From contig CANQAP010000001.1 of NCBI GenBank assembly GCA_947589305.1, positions 186,001-250,000 of the forward strand: a stretch of DNA of 64,000 nt, given 5' to 3'. The position numbers were made by a program, and so were the translations under genes. This document shows positions 1-8,238 of the stretch, one piece after another. Every line of letters begins with the position of its first letter. The stretch's first letter is position 1. The stretch is from an uncultured Lachnospiraceae bacterium. Lineage in GTDB: Bacteria > Bacillota > Clostridia > Lachnospirales > Lachnospiraceae. The notes under the pieces were generated by a model that was not told the origin of the DNA, made no database searches, and worked only from the letters and a program-made list of their open reading frames with translations.

Positions 1-1
1 G

Positions 2-562
2 CGTTTCCGAAAGTTATGTGACGATTGCTACTTTAACGGTGAACTGCCATACGGCGGCAACTATAATTCCAGTAGTTTTGTTCTGGACGGAGAGAGTGAT
101 CCTTCCCAGATTCCACAGACGGTGATCGGACAGGGGCAGACACAGATCACGCCAATCCATAATGCACTCATCATGGCATCGATCGCAAACGGCGGCGTAG
201 CGATGAAGCCATATTTGGTGGACCATATTGAGAACTATGAGGGAGTTTTTGTGAAACGGTTCAGTCCTTCCGCTTCCAAACGTCTCATGACGGTTTCGGA
301 GGCACAGGAATTGACGGAATTATTGGAAGGGGTCGTCAACTATGGAACCGGCACGGTCCTGCATTCCGATACATATTCCGTCGCCGGTAAAACGGGTACG
401 GCAGAATATAACGATCAGGGCGAATCCCACTCATGGTTTGTCGGATTTTCCAATGTAGATAATCCGGATATTGTGGTCTGTGTGGTAGTGGAAGATGCCG
501 ATCATTCCGGCATCCGGGCAACCAATGTTGCACGCCAGATTTTCGATTCATATTACCAATAA
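2..562 (+). CDS. Class B penicillin-binding protein, C-terminal part (gene starts before the window)
   Basis: This is the C-terminal end of a peptidoglycan D,D-transpeptidase, which cross-links stem peptides outside the membrane. The frame is open from base 2 to the stop, so the start lies upstream of the window. Visible are the IGQGQTQITPIH block that precedes the third motif in class B enzymes, the KTG box (KTGTAE, near base 388) and the WFVGF segment that follows it. The catalytic SxxK and SxN motifs are outside the window. The pattern resembles PbpA/FtsI-type enzymes of Clostridia that sit beside an FtsW/RodA gene, but that neighbour cannot be seen. Family is certain; the exact paralogue is not. 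Confidence 0.9.
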   Translation, partial: RFRKLCDDCYFNGELPYGGNYNSSSFVLDGESDPSQIPQTVIGQGQTQITPIHNALIMASIANGGVAMKPYLVDHIENYEGVFVKRFSPSASKRLMTVSEAQELTELLEGVVNYGTGTVLHSDTYSVAGKTGTAEYNDQGESHSWFVGFSNVDNPDIVVCVVVEDADHSGIRATNVARQIFDSYYQ

Positions 563-565
563 TGG

Positions 566-594
566 TTGAAATTAAGAAATAATATTGCTATACT
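566..594 (+). promoter_or_regulatory. Sigma-A promoter candidate for the NUDIX gene
   Basis: TTGAAA at 566-571 and TATACT at 589-594 are separated by 17 bp. They lie in the short gap between the penicillin-binding protein stop and the NUDIX start at 633. Identified by eye from consensus match only. Confidence 0.55.
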
Positions 595-632
595 GATTCT
601 GATAGTAAGTCACACCTTGGAGGAGAATTGCA

Positions 633-1085
633 ATGATTGAGGCAACAAGCTGTGGTGGTGTGGTAATTTTTAGAGGCAAAATCCTGTTATTATATAAGAA
701 CTACAGGAATAAATATGAAGGATGGGTTTTGCCAAAAGGAACGGTGGAAGCAGGAGAGGAGCATCCGCAGACGGCATTGCGTGAGGTTCAGGAGGAAACC
801 GGCGTATCTGCAACTATCATCAAATATATCGGTAAGAGTAATTATATGTTTTCCTCAGCGTCTGACGTTGTAAAAAAAGATGTACACTGGTATCTGATGA
901 TGGCTGACAGTTATTACAGCAAACCACAAAGAGAAGAATATTTCTTGGATTCGGGATATTATAAATATCATGAGGCATACCATTTACTGAAATTTCCGAA
1001 TGAAAAGCAGATTTTGGAACAGGCGTATGCCGAATATACAGACCTGAAACGGTGCAATCAGTGGGGCAGCAAAAAGTATTATTAA
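633..1085 (+). CDS. NUDIX hydrolase
   Basis: This is a 150-residue NUDIX-fold pyrophosphohydrolase that would cleave a nucleoside diphosphate linked to another moiety, using a divalent metal. The NUDIX box is intact at about residues 36-58: G(x5)E, then REVQEETG containing the metal-binding glutamates. The length is typical of single-domain bacterial NUDIX enzymes of the Ap4A-hydrolase or MutT type; the substrate cannot be read from the sequence. The start is supported by TTGGAGGAG just upstream. It follows a penicillin-binding protein gene and precedes sortase, without an obvious functional link to either. Confidence 0.88.
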   Translation: MIEATSCGGVVIFRGKILLLYKNYRNKYEGWVLPKGTVEAGEEHPQTALREVQEETGVSATIIKYIGKSNYMFSSASDVVKKDVHWYLMMADSYYSKPQREEYFLDSGYYKYHEAYHLLKFPNEKQILEQAYAEYTDLKRCNQWGSKKYY

Positions 1086-1145
1086 AAAGCCCTTGATTTC
1101 CCTATGGTCTCTTTTCTATCCGGATAATGGATTGGAGGAGTTGGA

Positions 1146-2006
1146 ATGACCGACACTACGAACGGACAGAATGTCCATGCAGATTCGATACCCAAAAAGA
1201 CGAAAGCATCTGCTGCCAGCCGCAGGATCCGTATGATCCTCGGCGTTTTGTGCTTATGCGTTGCGATAGGGTGTATGTGGTATCTTGGCAAATATTATTT
1301 GGAATCAAAGAAAAGTCAGGATAATATTGATGTATTGCGGGATATGATAGTAGCAGACGATATTCCGCCGGAACAGTCTGATGTGAATGCTGAGACGGCA
1401 TTTACGACAGTCAATGGAAGAAGCGTACAGACGAAATATGCCGCCTTATATGAGGCAAATCCGGACTTTATCGGTTGGGTAACTATTCCGGATACCAAAG
1501 TCGATTATCCGGTCATGCAGCACGACGGTGAAAATGAATACTATATCAACCGAAATTTTGAACAGGAATGGGACGGTTCCGGACTGCCGTTTTTGGACTT
1601 GAATTGCAGTTTTACCGAACCGACAGCCAATCAACTGATTTATGGTCATAATATGAAATCAGGTACGATGTTTGCCAGTATCTTGAATTACCGTTCGGAG
1701 GATTTTTATAAGGAGCATCAGACATTTTCCTTTAATACCATTGACGGAGATGGCGAATATGAGGTCATTGCGGCATTTTCGTCACAGATCTATCCGGAAG
1801 ACGACACGGAACACTTTAAATATTATCAGTTTTTTGACACGGACTCACAAGAAGAATTCGATGCCTTTGTCAAGCAGGTAAAGGCACTGACTCCTTATGA
1901 GATAGATGCAACAGCCCATTATGGGGATTCACTGGTCACGCTATCGACCTGCGCCTATCATACGGAAGACGGTCGGTTTGCAGTCGTAGCGAAAAAAGTT
2001 AAATAG
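1146..2006 (+). CDS. srtB: Class B sortase
   Basis: This 286-residue membrane-anchored transpeptidase would cut a sorting signal in an exported protein and join it to the cell wall. It has a basic cytoplasmic N-terminus, one membrane segment at about residues 36-57, and an extracellular sortase domain. The catalytic triad is visible: His near 167 in YGHNM, Cys near 268 in TLSTC, and Arg near 276 in GRFAVV. The inserted helix region and TLSTCAY ending fit class B. GGAGGAG precedes the ATG. No substrate with a sorting motif and no heme-uptake gene lies nearby, so the substrate must be encoded elsewhere. It is followed after 12 bp by the BI-1 family gene. Confidence 0.92.
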   Translation: MTDTTNGQNVHADSIPKKTKASAASRRIRMILGVLCLCVAIGCMWYLGKYYLESKKSQDNIDVLRDMIVADDIPPEQSDVNAETAFTTVNGRSVQTKYAALYEANPDFIGWVTIPDTKVDYPVMQHDGENEYYINRNFEQEWDGSGLPFLDLNCSFTEPTANQLIYGHNMKSGTMFASILNYRSEDFYKEHQTFSFNTIDGDGEYEVIAAFSSQIYPEDDTEHFKYYQFFDTDSQEEFDAFVKQVKALTPYEIDATAHYGDSLVTLSTCAYHTEDGRFAVVAKKVK

Positions 2007-2018
2007 GAGGTTTTATAA

Positions 2019-2861
2019 ATGCAACAAAATAATCCATATGGTTTTCATATCCAAAATGAAGCGAACGCTTCACAGCCGGCGTACCAAAATACCGGAACAC
2101 AGTATCAAAATACCGGGACGCAATTTCAAAATGCCGGCGCATCCTATTATGGTCCGATGGATGCGGAGTCCTATACCGTTCGCCAGCCGTTCCCGGACGC
2201 ACTCAGCCCGACGGAGCGGAAAAAGAAGGCTCTTGTCACCAGCCTCGCGATCATGTGTGTTGGTCTGCTGATTTCAACGGTATCTGCGTTTGCCTCCATT
2301 ATCTTAATCGTCATCGATCAGCAATTACTGATGCCGCTCCTGATCGGTTCTCTCATCTTGGAAATCAGTATGTTGTTTGCTACGACATCCTGTATCAATA
2401 AGAACAAGATCGCCGGGGGAATCATATGCTATACGCTGTTTGCCATATCCAATGGCGTCATGCTGTTCAGCATTTTTTTCAGCTATTCGTTTGCATCCAT
2501 TATCAGTATGTTTCTGATCACAACTTTGGTGTTTGGCGCTACAACAATAGTTGCATTGGTGATACCGAAAGACTTAAGCGGATGGTCGTTTTCTCTGATT
2601 TCCGGTTTGTTTGCCTTACTCGGCTTAGGCATTATCAATCTTTTCGTGAACCTGCCTGCCTTGGATCTCTTTATCTGCGTCCTTGGGATCATCCTGTTTA
2701 TTGCCATAACGGCATATGATATTCAAAAGATCTCGAAGATGGCGGTAGAAGATAAGGCGACTTCTGTCTGGTCGATCGGATTGTTTGGCGGAATGAATTT
2801 GTACTTGGATTTTATCAATATGCTGCTGAAGTTTTTACGTCTCTTCGGACGCAGAAAGTAA
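2019..2861 (+). CDS. Bax inhibitor-1 (BI-1/YetJ/YccA) family membrane protein
   Basis: This 280-residue protein has a hydrophilic N-terminal tail of about 70 residues followed by about seven membrane segments. The C-terminal block with AYDIQKI and then LYLDFINMLLKFLRLFG is the hallmark of the BI-1/UPF0005 family, whose B. subtilis member YetJ is a pH-sensitive calcium leak channel. The tail carries short near-repeats of QNTGTQ (residues about 23-38) rich in Gln, Asn and Tyr, which is not part of the family core. AGGAGG precedes the start. It probably shares a transcript with sortase. A calcium or ion-leak role is inferred from the family only. Confidence 0.85.
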   Translation: MQQNNPYGFHIQNEANASQPAYQNTGTQYQNTGTQFQNAGASYYGPMDAESYTVRQPFPDALSPTERKKKALVTSLAIMCVGLLISTVSAFASIILIVIDQQLLMPLLIGSLILEISMLFATTSCINKNKIAGGIICYTLFAISNGVMLFSIFFSYSFASIISMFLITTLVFGATTIVALVIPKDLSGWSFSLISGLFALLGLGIINLFVNLPALDLFICVLGIILFIAITAYDIQKISKMAVEDKATSVWSIGLFGGMNLYLDFINMLLKFLRLFGRRK

Positions 2862-2890
2862 TTGACAAGCAAACAGTTTTCATATATACT
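2862..2890 (+). promoter_or_regulatory. Sigma-A promoter for tRNA-Leu
   Basis: TTGACA at 2862-2867 and TATACT at 2885-2890 are separated by exactly 17 bp. The -35 box begins at the last base of the preceding stop codon region, and the tRNA starts about 46 bp downstream of the -10. Confidence 0.75.
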
Positions 2891-2935
2891 AACTTTTGTT
2901 GGCGTGAGAACGTCAATGTTAATCACGGATTAACT

Positions 2936-3018
2936 GCCGGCGTGTCGGAATGGCAGACGAGGCAGACTCAAAATCTGTTGTGGGCAACCACGTGCGGGTT
3001 CAAGTCCCGCTGCCGGCA
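2936..3018 (+). tRNA. tRNA-Leu (anticodon CAA)
   Basis: An 83-nt class II tRNA. The acceptor stem GCCGGCG pairs with TGCCGGC at 3011-3017 (one G-U), with discriminator A at 3018. The D stem TCG/CGA, the anticodon stem GCAGA/TCTGT around loop CTCAAAA (anticodon CAA at 2969-2971), a long variable arm (TGTGG-GCAA-CCACG) and the T arm GCGGG-TTCAAGT-CCCGC are all present. It reads UUG codons. The 3' CCA is not encoded. Confidence 0.97.
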
Positions 3019-3026
3019 TTAACAAG

Positions 3027-3058
3027 AGGACAGATAACGTCATGTTATCTGTCCTTTT
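3027..3058 (+). terminator. Rho-independent terminator of tRNA-Leu
   Basis: A perfect 12-bp stem (3027-3038 with 3044-3055), a 5-nt loop and a run of four T, nine bases after the tRNA. Confidence 0.9.
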
Positions 3059-3106
3059 CAGTTGCTTTTTTCGTTGGAAGCGATCGCTTTTTCAGGTTGT
3101 CCGGAT

Positions 3107-3135
3107 TTGATTTTTAAACGGAATTCGCATATAAT
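3107..3135 (+). promoter_or_regulatory. Sigma-A promoter for the PrsW-like gene
   Basis: TTGATT at 3107-3112 and a perfect TATAAT at 3130-3135, 17-bp spacer, between the tRNA terminator and the ATG at 3164. Confidence 0.65.
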
Positions 3136-3163
3136 AAAACTACTTGTTACGGAGGAGAAAATC

Positions 3164-4387
3164 ATGTCAGATTTGTTATTGTTTATTGTTGCGATCATAC
3201 CGGTAGTGGTATTGATCATTCTGATTTATTTTGCTGATAAGATTGAAAAAGAACCGCTTTGGCTTGTGGCAGCATTGCTGGGACTGGGAACCCTCAGTAC
3301 CATACCGGCTGCGATCGTCGAATTGATCGGCGGTGTGATCTTGGATGTGCTGTTTGGTTCCTTTCCGGTTATAGAGAGTTTTTTGATGTACTTCTTTGTG
3401 GTGGCTGTTGCGGAAGAATTGTTTAAATTTCTCTTTATGTTTGCTATTACATGGAAGAGCAGACATTTTGATTATGTGTTTGACGGTGTGATCTATGCCG
3501 TGTCTTCTTCTTTGGGATTCGCTTTATTGGAAAATATCATGTATGTCTTTATGCAAAAGAGCCAGTTGGGCTTCTTGGCAGGTATGGGTACCGGCGTCGG
3601 CAGGGCATTTCTTGCGGTTCCGCTGCATACCTCCGTGGCGATCTTTATGGGTATGTTTTACGGGAAGGCAAAGGAAGCCACATTCCGGCATGATTTCAAA
3701 AAATGCGCATGGTTCATCACACTCAGTTTAGTGGTTCCGATGCTGATCCACGGTTTTTATGATTTTTGTCTGGATTCCAGCAATCATATCCTGATGATGG
3801 TAGTCTTTTATACCTTTGTAGTCGGATTATACGCCTTTACGATCTGGATGTGTATTTCCTTCTCAAAACATGACCATAATATCACCGGTCGATTAAAGGT
3901 GAACGTTACCAAAGACGGCTGGCTGCGTTATGCGATCACCGACCAGCGGGAGATCATGATACTGGGACTGACCAAGCCGTTTCAGGGCGAGGTACTGGAG
4001 ATTCCGGAAAAAATCGACGGATTTCCGGTACGGGTGATCGCGCGTTCCGCTTTCGCTTATACCAATATCGTAGACGTCCGTCTGCCTGAAAATTTACGGC
4101 TTATTGAAGATACGGCATTTTTTAACTGCCCATATCTCCGGAACATTTCCCTGCCCGATCATCTGATCGGGATCGGTAATTTTGCATTTGAATATTGTTA
4201 CAATCTGCATCGGTTTCTGATCCCGCATGTTCAGTTTTTAGGGAATCATTTATTTGACGGCTGCAATCAGTTGACAGATATCTATTACTTAGGAACGCCG
4301 GAAGAATGGAGCCGGATCCGATTTGATCAATCGGAAAATCAGAAAGTGTTTGCTGCCCGTTTTTATTATAATACCGTGCGGCAATAG
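3164..4387 (+). CDS. PrsW-type intramembrane metalloprotease fused to BspA-like leucine-rich repeats
   Basis: A 407-residue, two-part protein. Residues 1-235 form about eight membrane segments with PrsW/CAAX-protease-like motifs: EE at 84-85 followed by FKF, Glu123 in LLEN, His155 in PLHTS and His196 in IHGFYDF. B. subtilis PrsW performs site-1 cleavage of the anti-sigma factor RsiW. Residues about 265-390 are a soluble LRR_5 (BspA-like) region with repeated LPxxLxxIxxxAFxxC units, predicted to face the cytoplasm or the surface depending on topology. The ATG at 3164 is preferred over an upstream in-frame ATG because GGAGGAG lies at 3151-3157 and the promoter at 3107-3135 leaves no room for the longer form. 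The next gene encodes an anti-sigma-like zinc-finger membrane protein. Confidence 0.85.
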   Translation: MSDLLLFIVAIIPVVVLIILIYFADKIEKEPLWLVAALLGLGTLSTIPAAIVELIGGVILDVLFGSFPVIESFLMYFFVVAVAEELFKFLFMFAITWKSRHFDYVFDGVIYAVSSSLGFALLENIMYVFMQKSQLGFLAGMGTGVGRAFLAVPLHTSVAIFMGMFYGKAKEATFRHDFKKCAWFITLSLVVPMLIHGFYDFCLDSSNHILMMVVFYTFVVGLYAFTIWMCISFSKHDHNITGRLKVNVTKDGWLRYAITDQREIMILGLTKPFQGEVLEIPEKIDGFPVRVIARSAFAYTNIVDVRLPENLRLIEDTAFFNCPYLRNISLPDHLIGIGNFAFEYCYNLHRFLIPHVQFLGNHLFDGCNQLTDIYYLGTPEEWSRIRFDQSENQKVFAARFYYNTVRQ

Positions 4388-4408
4388 ATGAAAAGTCGGT
4401 GATGGGAT

Positions 4409-4951
4409 ATGAATTGTTTGGAAGCACAATCGAAGATCGTGGCTTTTATCGAAGATAAACTGGACAGCGGAGAAACACTGGAATTTGTCCGTCATATACG
4501 CTCCTGTGAAAACTGTGCGGAGGAATTGGAGATCTACTATACCTTGCTGGTCGGCATGAAGCAATTAGACGAGGATCAGGAGCTTTCCACGGATTTTAAG
4601 AGCCAGATGGAAAAAAAGCTGAATATGGAATATAAACATATTCAAAACCGCAGGAAATTAACCGGTTCTTCTATCGTTTTGGCACTGGTAGCGGTGGCTG
4701 TGGCAAGCGTGCTGGGATACGAAAGTTATCTGACGACGAAATACCAAAAAGAGCAGGCAGAAATAAAAGAAAGACAGTCGGAATACTATTACAGTGATTA
4801 TTTTCAGGATGCCATGTTCTATCCGGATGTATACGAGCGGTTTGATCTTGCGGCATATATGGATCAGGAAAAAGAAGAAAACAGTAGCAGCTATTATGAA
4901 CGCCTTCAGGATTATTTAAACAGACATAAAGGAGATTTGGAAGTTGAATAA
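4409..4951 (+). CDS. Membrane-anchored zinc-finger (anti-sigma-factor-like) protein
   Basis: This 180-residue protein has an N-terminal ZAS/zf-HC2-like motif: Cys3, then His29-x3-Cys33-x2-Cys36, the arrangement that binds zinc in many ECF anti-sigma factors. One membrane segment follows at about residues 87-104, then a charged, Tyr-rich extracytoplasmic part of about 75 residues. An ECF sigma factor would normally be encoded next to it, but none is present in the window. It sits 21 bp after the PrsW-like protease gene, which suggests, without proving, that it is a protease substrate. Its 3' end overlaps the polA start by 8 bp. The ribosome-binding site is weak. Confidence 0.7.
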   Translation: MNCLEAQSKIVAFIEDKLDSGETLEFVRHIRSCENCAEELEIYYTLLVGMKQLDEDQELSTDFKSQMEKKLNMEYKHIQNRRKLTGSSIVLALVAVAVASVLGYESYLTTKYQKEQAEIKERQSEYYYSDYFQDAMFYPDVYERFDLAAYMDQEKEENSSSYYERLQDYLNRHKGDLEVE

Positions 4952-7577
4952 ACTCTTATTGATTGACGGTCACAGTATCTTAAATCGAGCATTTTACGGG
5001 CTGCCGGACCTGTCGAATTCACAGGGACAGCATACGAATGCGATTTTAGGATTTTTGAATATTCTTTTTAAGCTGATGGAAGAAGAACATCCGACGCATA
5101 TCTGCGTCGCCTTTGACGTCCATCAGCCGACATTTCGCCACCAACGTTATGAAGCCTATAAGGGAACGCGGAAACCGATGCCCGAAGAGTTGCGCCAACA
5201 GGTGCCGATTATGAAAGAAGTGCTTCGCGCAATGAATATTCTGACGGTTGAAAAAGGCGGCTTTGAAGCGGACGATATCATCGGTACGCTGTCACGCCGG
5301 GGAGCCGAGGAAGGATTTATGGTGACAATTCTGTCCGGAGACCGGGATCTTTTACAACTGGCGACAGATGAGATTCAGGTACGGATTCCGAAAACCAAGC
5401 CGTCCGGAACGACAATCGAAGATTATTATGCTAGTGATGTCGTGGAACGGTATCAAGTGACGCCGACCGAATTTATTGACCTGAAAGGGTTAATGGGCGA
5501 CGCCTCGGATAACATTCCGGGCGTTCCGTCCATCGGAGAAAAGACGGCATCCAAGATCATTGCCGAATATCATACGATCGAAAATGCGTATGCGCATATT
5601 GAGAATATTAAGCCAAACAAGGCAAAAGAAAACTTACAGGCATATTATGAACAGGCGCTGCTGAGTAAAGAACTGGCGACTATTCGATTGGATGTGCCGT
5701 TAGATTTGAAACTGGACGACGCAAACGTTTCAGAGTTATTTAACGAGAATTCATATGAATGGTTCAAACGTCTGGAATTAAAAAGCATATTGAACCGTTT
5801 CCCGCACCCGATGCAGCACAAGACATTTGAATCCGCTTTGACGGTCCTTGAGGATTTTGCGGACATCGAAGCTTTTTTCCAACAGGCAGATCTTGCAAAA
5901 AGCGTTGCTGTACAGTGTGTGATCGGAGAAGATACGCTGCTGGGTGTTACCTGCGCGGTTGAAAGCGGAAAAGGCGTATGGATTCCGGTGGGCGGTTTTG
6001 CAACGGAAACCTATCTGTCCGAAAAAGTAGCGGGACTTTTTGCGGAACACCATCGCGTGATCACGATCGGATGGAAGAATCAGTTACATGTTTTGCAGCA
6101 TACGTTTTTTGCGGAACCCGTACTGGATCTGGCAGTCTGCTGCTATCTTCTGTATCCGCTCAAAGATCACTATTTCTATGATGATATCGCACGGGATATT
6201 CTGGGCATAACGGTGCCGTCCAAAACGGAACGTCTCGGAAAAGCACAGATCACGCCGTTGACCCTTCAGGAGGATGCGGTTTTGTCTGTACTGGCAGACG
6301 AAATCTGCGTGGCATATGCTGCCGGACAAAAGGTGGAACATATGCTTTCCGCTTATAATATGCTGGATCTCTATTGGCAGATTGAGTGTCCGACTATCTA
6401 TTCGCTCTACGAAATGGAACGCTGGGGAATCCGTGTTCGGGAACAGGCACTGATCGATTACGGAACACAGTTACAGACACGCATACAGGAGTTGGAAACT
6501 GAGATTCAGGCAATGGCAAACGAATCCTTTAATATACAGTCGCCGAAACAACTGGGTGAAGTGCTATTTGAACATATGAAGCTTGCCGGCGGGAAAAAGA
6601 CAAAAACCGGATATTCCACAAATGTGGACGTATTGGAAAAGATACGGCAGGAACACCCAATCGTGCCGGCAATCTTAGAGTATCGTCAGTTGACGAAATT
6701 GAAATCTACCTATGCGGATGGTCTGGCGCATGTGATCCAACCGGACGGACGGATCCACGGGCGGTTTCATCAGACCATTACGGCAACCGGACGGATCAGC
6801 AGCACCGAACCGAATCTGCAGAATATTCCGATCCGCATGCCGCTTGGACGTATGATCCGCAAAGTATTTGTTCCGAAAGAGGGATTTGTATTTGTCGATG
6901 CGGATTATTCCCAGATCGAATTGCGGGTTTTGGCGCATTTATCCGACGATCCCGTTCTGATCGAAGCGTTTCGGCAAAAGCGGGATATTCACGCTACAAC
7001 GGCGGCGGAAGTATTCGGTGTGCCGATTGATGAAGTGACGCCTCTGCAACGGCGGAATGCAAAGGCGGTGAATTTCGGCATTGTTTACGGGATCAGCGCA
7101 TACGGTCTGAGTCAGGATTTAGATATATCCCGCAAAGAGGCATCGGAATATATCGAGCGATATTTTGAAACATATCCGAAGATTAAAGCGTTCCTTGACC
7201 GGCAAGTGGAACAGGCGAGAAAGACCGGAAAGGTGGAGACGATGTATCATCGTATCCGTCCGGTTCCGGAAATCCAGTCGGGAAACTATATGCAGCGGAA
7301 TTTTGGCGAACGTATCGCTATGAACTCGCCTATTCAGGGAACGGCGGCGGATATCATTAAACTGGCAATGAATCGTGTGCGGGAGCGTTTGCATCGGGAA
7401 GGCTTAGAATCTAAGCTGATCTTACAGATTCACGATGAACTTCTGATTGAAGCAAAACAGGCAGAAACGGATCGTGTGACACAGATCCTGCATGAGGAAA
7501 TGGAACAGGTGGCGACGCTTTCCGTACCGTTGGATATTGATGTTCACATCGCAGACAACTGGTATGACGCGAAGTGA
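4944..7577 (+). CDS. polA: DNA polymerase I
   Basis: An 877-residue family A polymerase that fills gaps in repair and removes RNA primers. Residues 1-290 are the 5'-3' exonuclease (flap endonuclease) with conserved Asp clusters (AFDVHQPTFRH, GFEADDIIGT, GDRDLLQL). The middle region (about 300-470) has the 3'-5' exonuclease fold but lacks its DxE metal ligands, so proofreading is probably absent. The polymerase domain carries motif A (DADYSQIELR, about 652), the O-helix with RRNAKAVNFGIVYG, and motif C (HDELLIEA, about 830). The start codon is TTG at 4944, supported by AAAGGAG upstream and the conserved LLIDGHS beginning. Confidence 0.97.
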   Translation: MNKLLLIDGHSILNRAFYGLPDLSNSQGQHTNAILGFLNILFKLMEEEHPTHICVAFDVHQPTFRHQRYEAYKGTRKPMPEELRQQVPIMKEVLRAMNILTVEKGGFEADDIIGTLSRRGAEEGFMVTILSGDRDLLQLATDEIQVRIPKTKPSGTTIEDYYASDVVERYQVTPTEFIDLKGLMGDASDNIPGVPSIGEKTASKIIAEYHTIENAYAHIENIKPNKAKENLQAYYEQALLSKELATIRLDVPLDLKLDDANVSELFNENSYEWFKRLELKSILNRFPHPMQHKTFESALTVLEDFADIEAFFQQADLAKSVAVQCVIGEDTLLGVTCAVESGKGVWIPVGGFATETYLSEKVAGLFAEHHRVITIGWKNQLHVLQHTFFAEPVLDLAVCCYLLYPLKDHYFYDDIARDILGITVPSKTERLGKAQITPLTLQEDAVLSVLADEICVAYAAGQKVEHMLSAYNMLDLYWQIECPTIYSLYEMERWGIRVREQALIDYGTQLQTRIQELETEIQAMANESFNIQSPKQLGEVLFEHMKLAGGKKTKTGYSTNVDVLEKIRQEHPIVPAILEYRQLTKLKSTYADGLAHVIQPDGRIHGRFHQTITATGRISSTEPNLQNIPIRMPLGRMIRKVFVPKEGFVFVDADYSQIELRVLAHLSDDPVLIEAFRQKRDIHATTAAEVFGVPIDEVTPLQRRNAKAVNFGIVYGISAYGLSQDLDISRKEASEYIERYFETYPKIKAFLDRQVEQARKTGKVETMYHRIRPVPEIQSGNYMQRNFGERIAMNSPIQGTAADIIKLAMNRVRERLHREGLESKLILQIHDELLIEAKQAETDRVTQILHEEMEQVATLSVPLDIDVHIADNWYDAK

Positions 7578-7600
7578 CCATGGATATGAGGAGAAAAGGG

Positions 7601-8212
7601 ATGAAAACCATCGGAATCACCGGCGGGATCGGAGCCGGAAAAAGTATGGTCTTAGCAGTGTTAAGAGACGATTATCATGCTTATGTATTGGAGGCTGACC
7701 GGATCGCTCATCGGCTTATGGAACCGGAACAACCGGTCTATCGTGAGATCCTTGCCGCATTTCATGAAGATATCCTCTGTCAGGACGGAACCATTGACCG
7801 TCAGAAACTGGGGAATTTTGTATTTGGGAATGCGGAAGCGCTGCAATCGCTGAACCGTATCGTTCATCCGGCTGTCAAACAGTATATACTGGAAGAACAG
7901 GAACGGCATAGGCAAGGCAAATGCACGGAATATTTTGTGATCGAGGCGGCATTACTGATCGAGGACGGATATGCGTCTGTCTGTGATGAACTTTGGTATG
8001 TGTATGCGCCGCCGGAATTGCGGATAGAGCGTTTGATCAAAAACCGTGGATACAGTAGGGAAAAATGTGAACAGATTATAAGAAATCAGGCGGCAGATGA
8101 CTATTACCGGTCACATTGCAGGCGTTTGATCCGGAACTGTACCTCACCGGAGGACGTCCAAAAACAGATAGAGGGCTTATTGAAGAACCGGTCTGATTGT
8201 GGTAAAATATAA
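7601..8212 (+). CDS. coaE: Dephospho-CoA kinase
   Basis: A 203-residue cytoplasmic kinase that phosphorylates the 3'-hydroxyl of dephospho-CoA, the last step of coenzyme A synthesis. The P-loop GGIGAGKS is at residues 7-14, followed by the EADRIAH substrate motif and a lid region with IKNRGYSRE. The ATG at 7601 is chosen over an ATG-rich frame 27 bases upstream because GAGGAGAAAAGGG lies just ahead of it and the family begins within a few residues of the P-loop. polA-coaE adjacency is common in Firmicutes. Confidence 0.95.
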   Translation: MKTIGITGGIGAGKSMVLAVLRDDYHAYVLEADRIAHRLMEPEQPVYREILAAFHEDILCQDGTIDRQKLGNFVFGNAEALQSLNRIVHPAVKQYILEEQERHRQGKCTEYFVIEAALLIEDGYASVCDELWYVYAPPELRIERLIKNRGYSREKCEQIIRNQAADDYYRSHCRRLIRNCTSPEDVQKQIEGLLKNRSDCGKI

Positions 8213-8238
8213 CAATATGATAGGATTCAGGAGGCAGT

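Noticed and set aside
3078-3089. Perfect 12-bp palindrome AAGCGATCGCTT
   Set aside because: Lies just after the tRNA terminator with no partner sites; likely chance or a minor hairpin.
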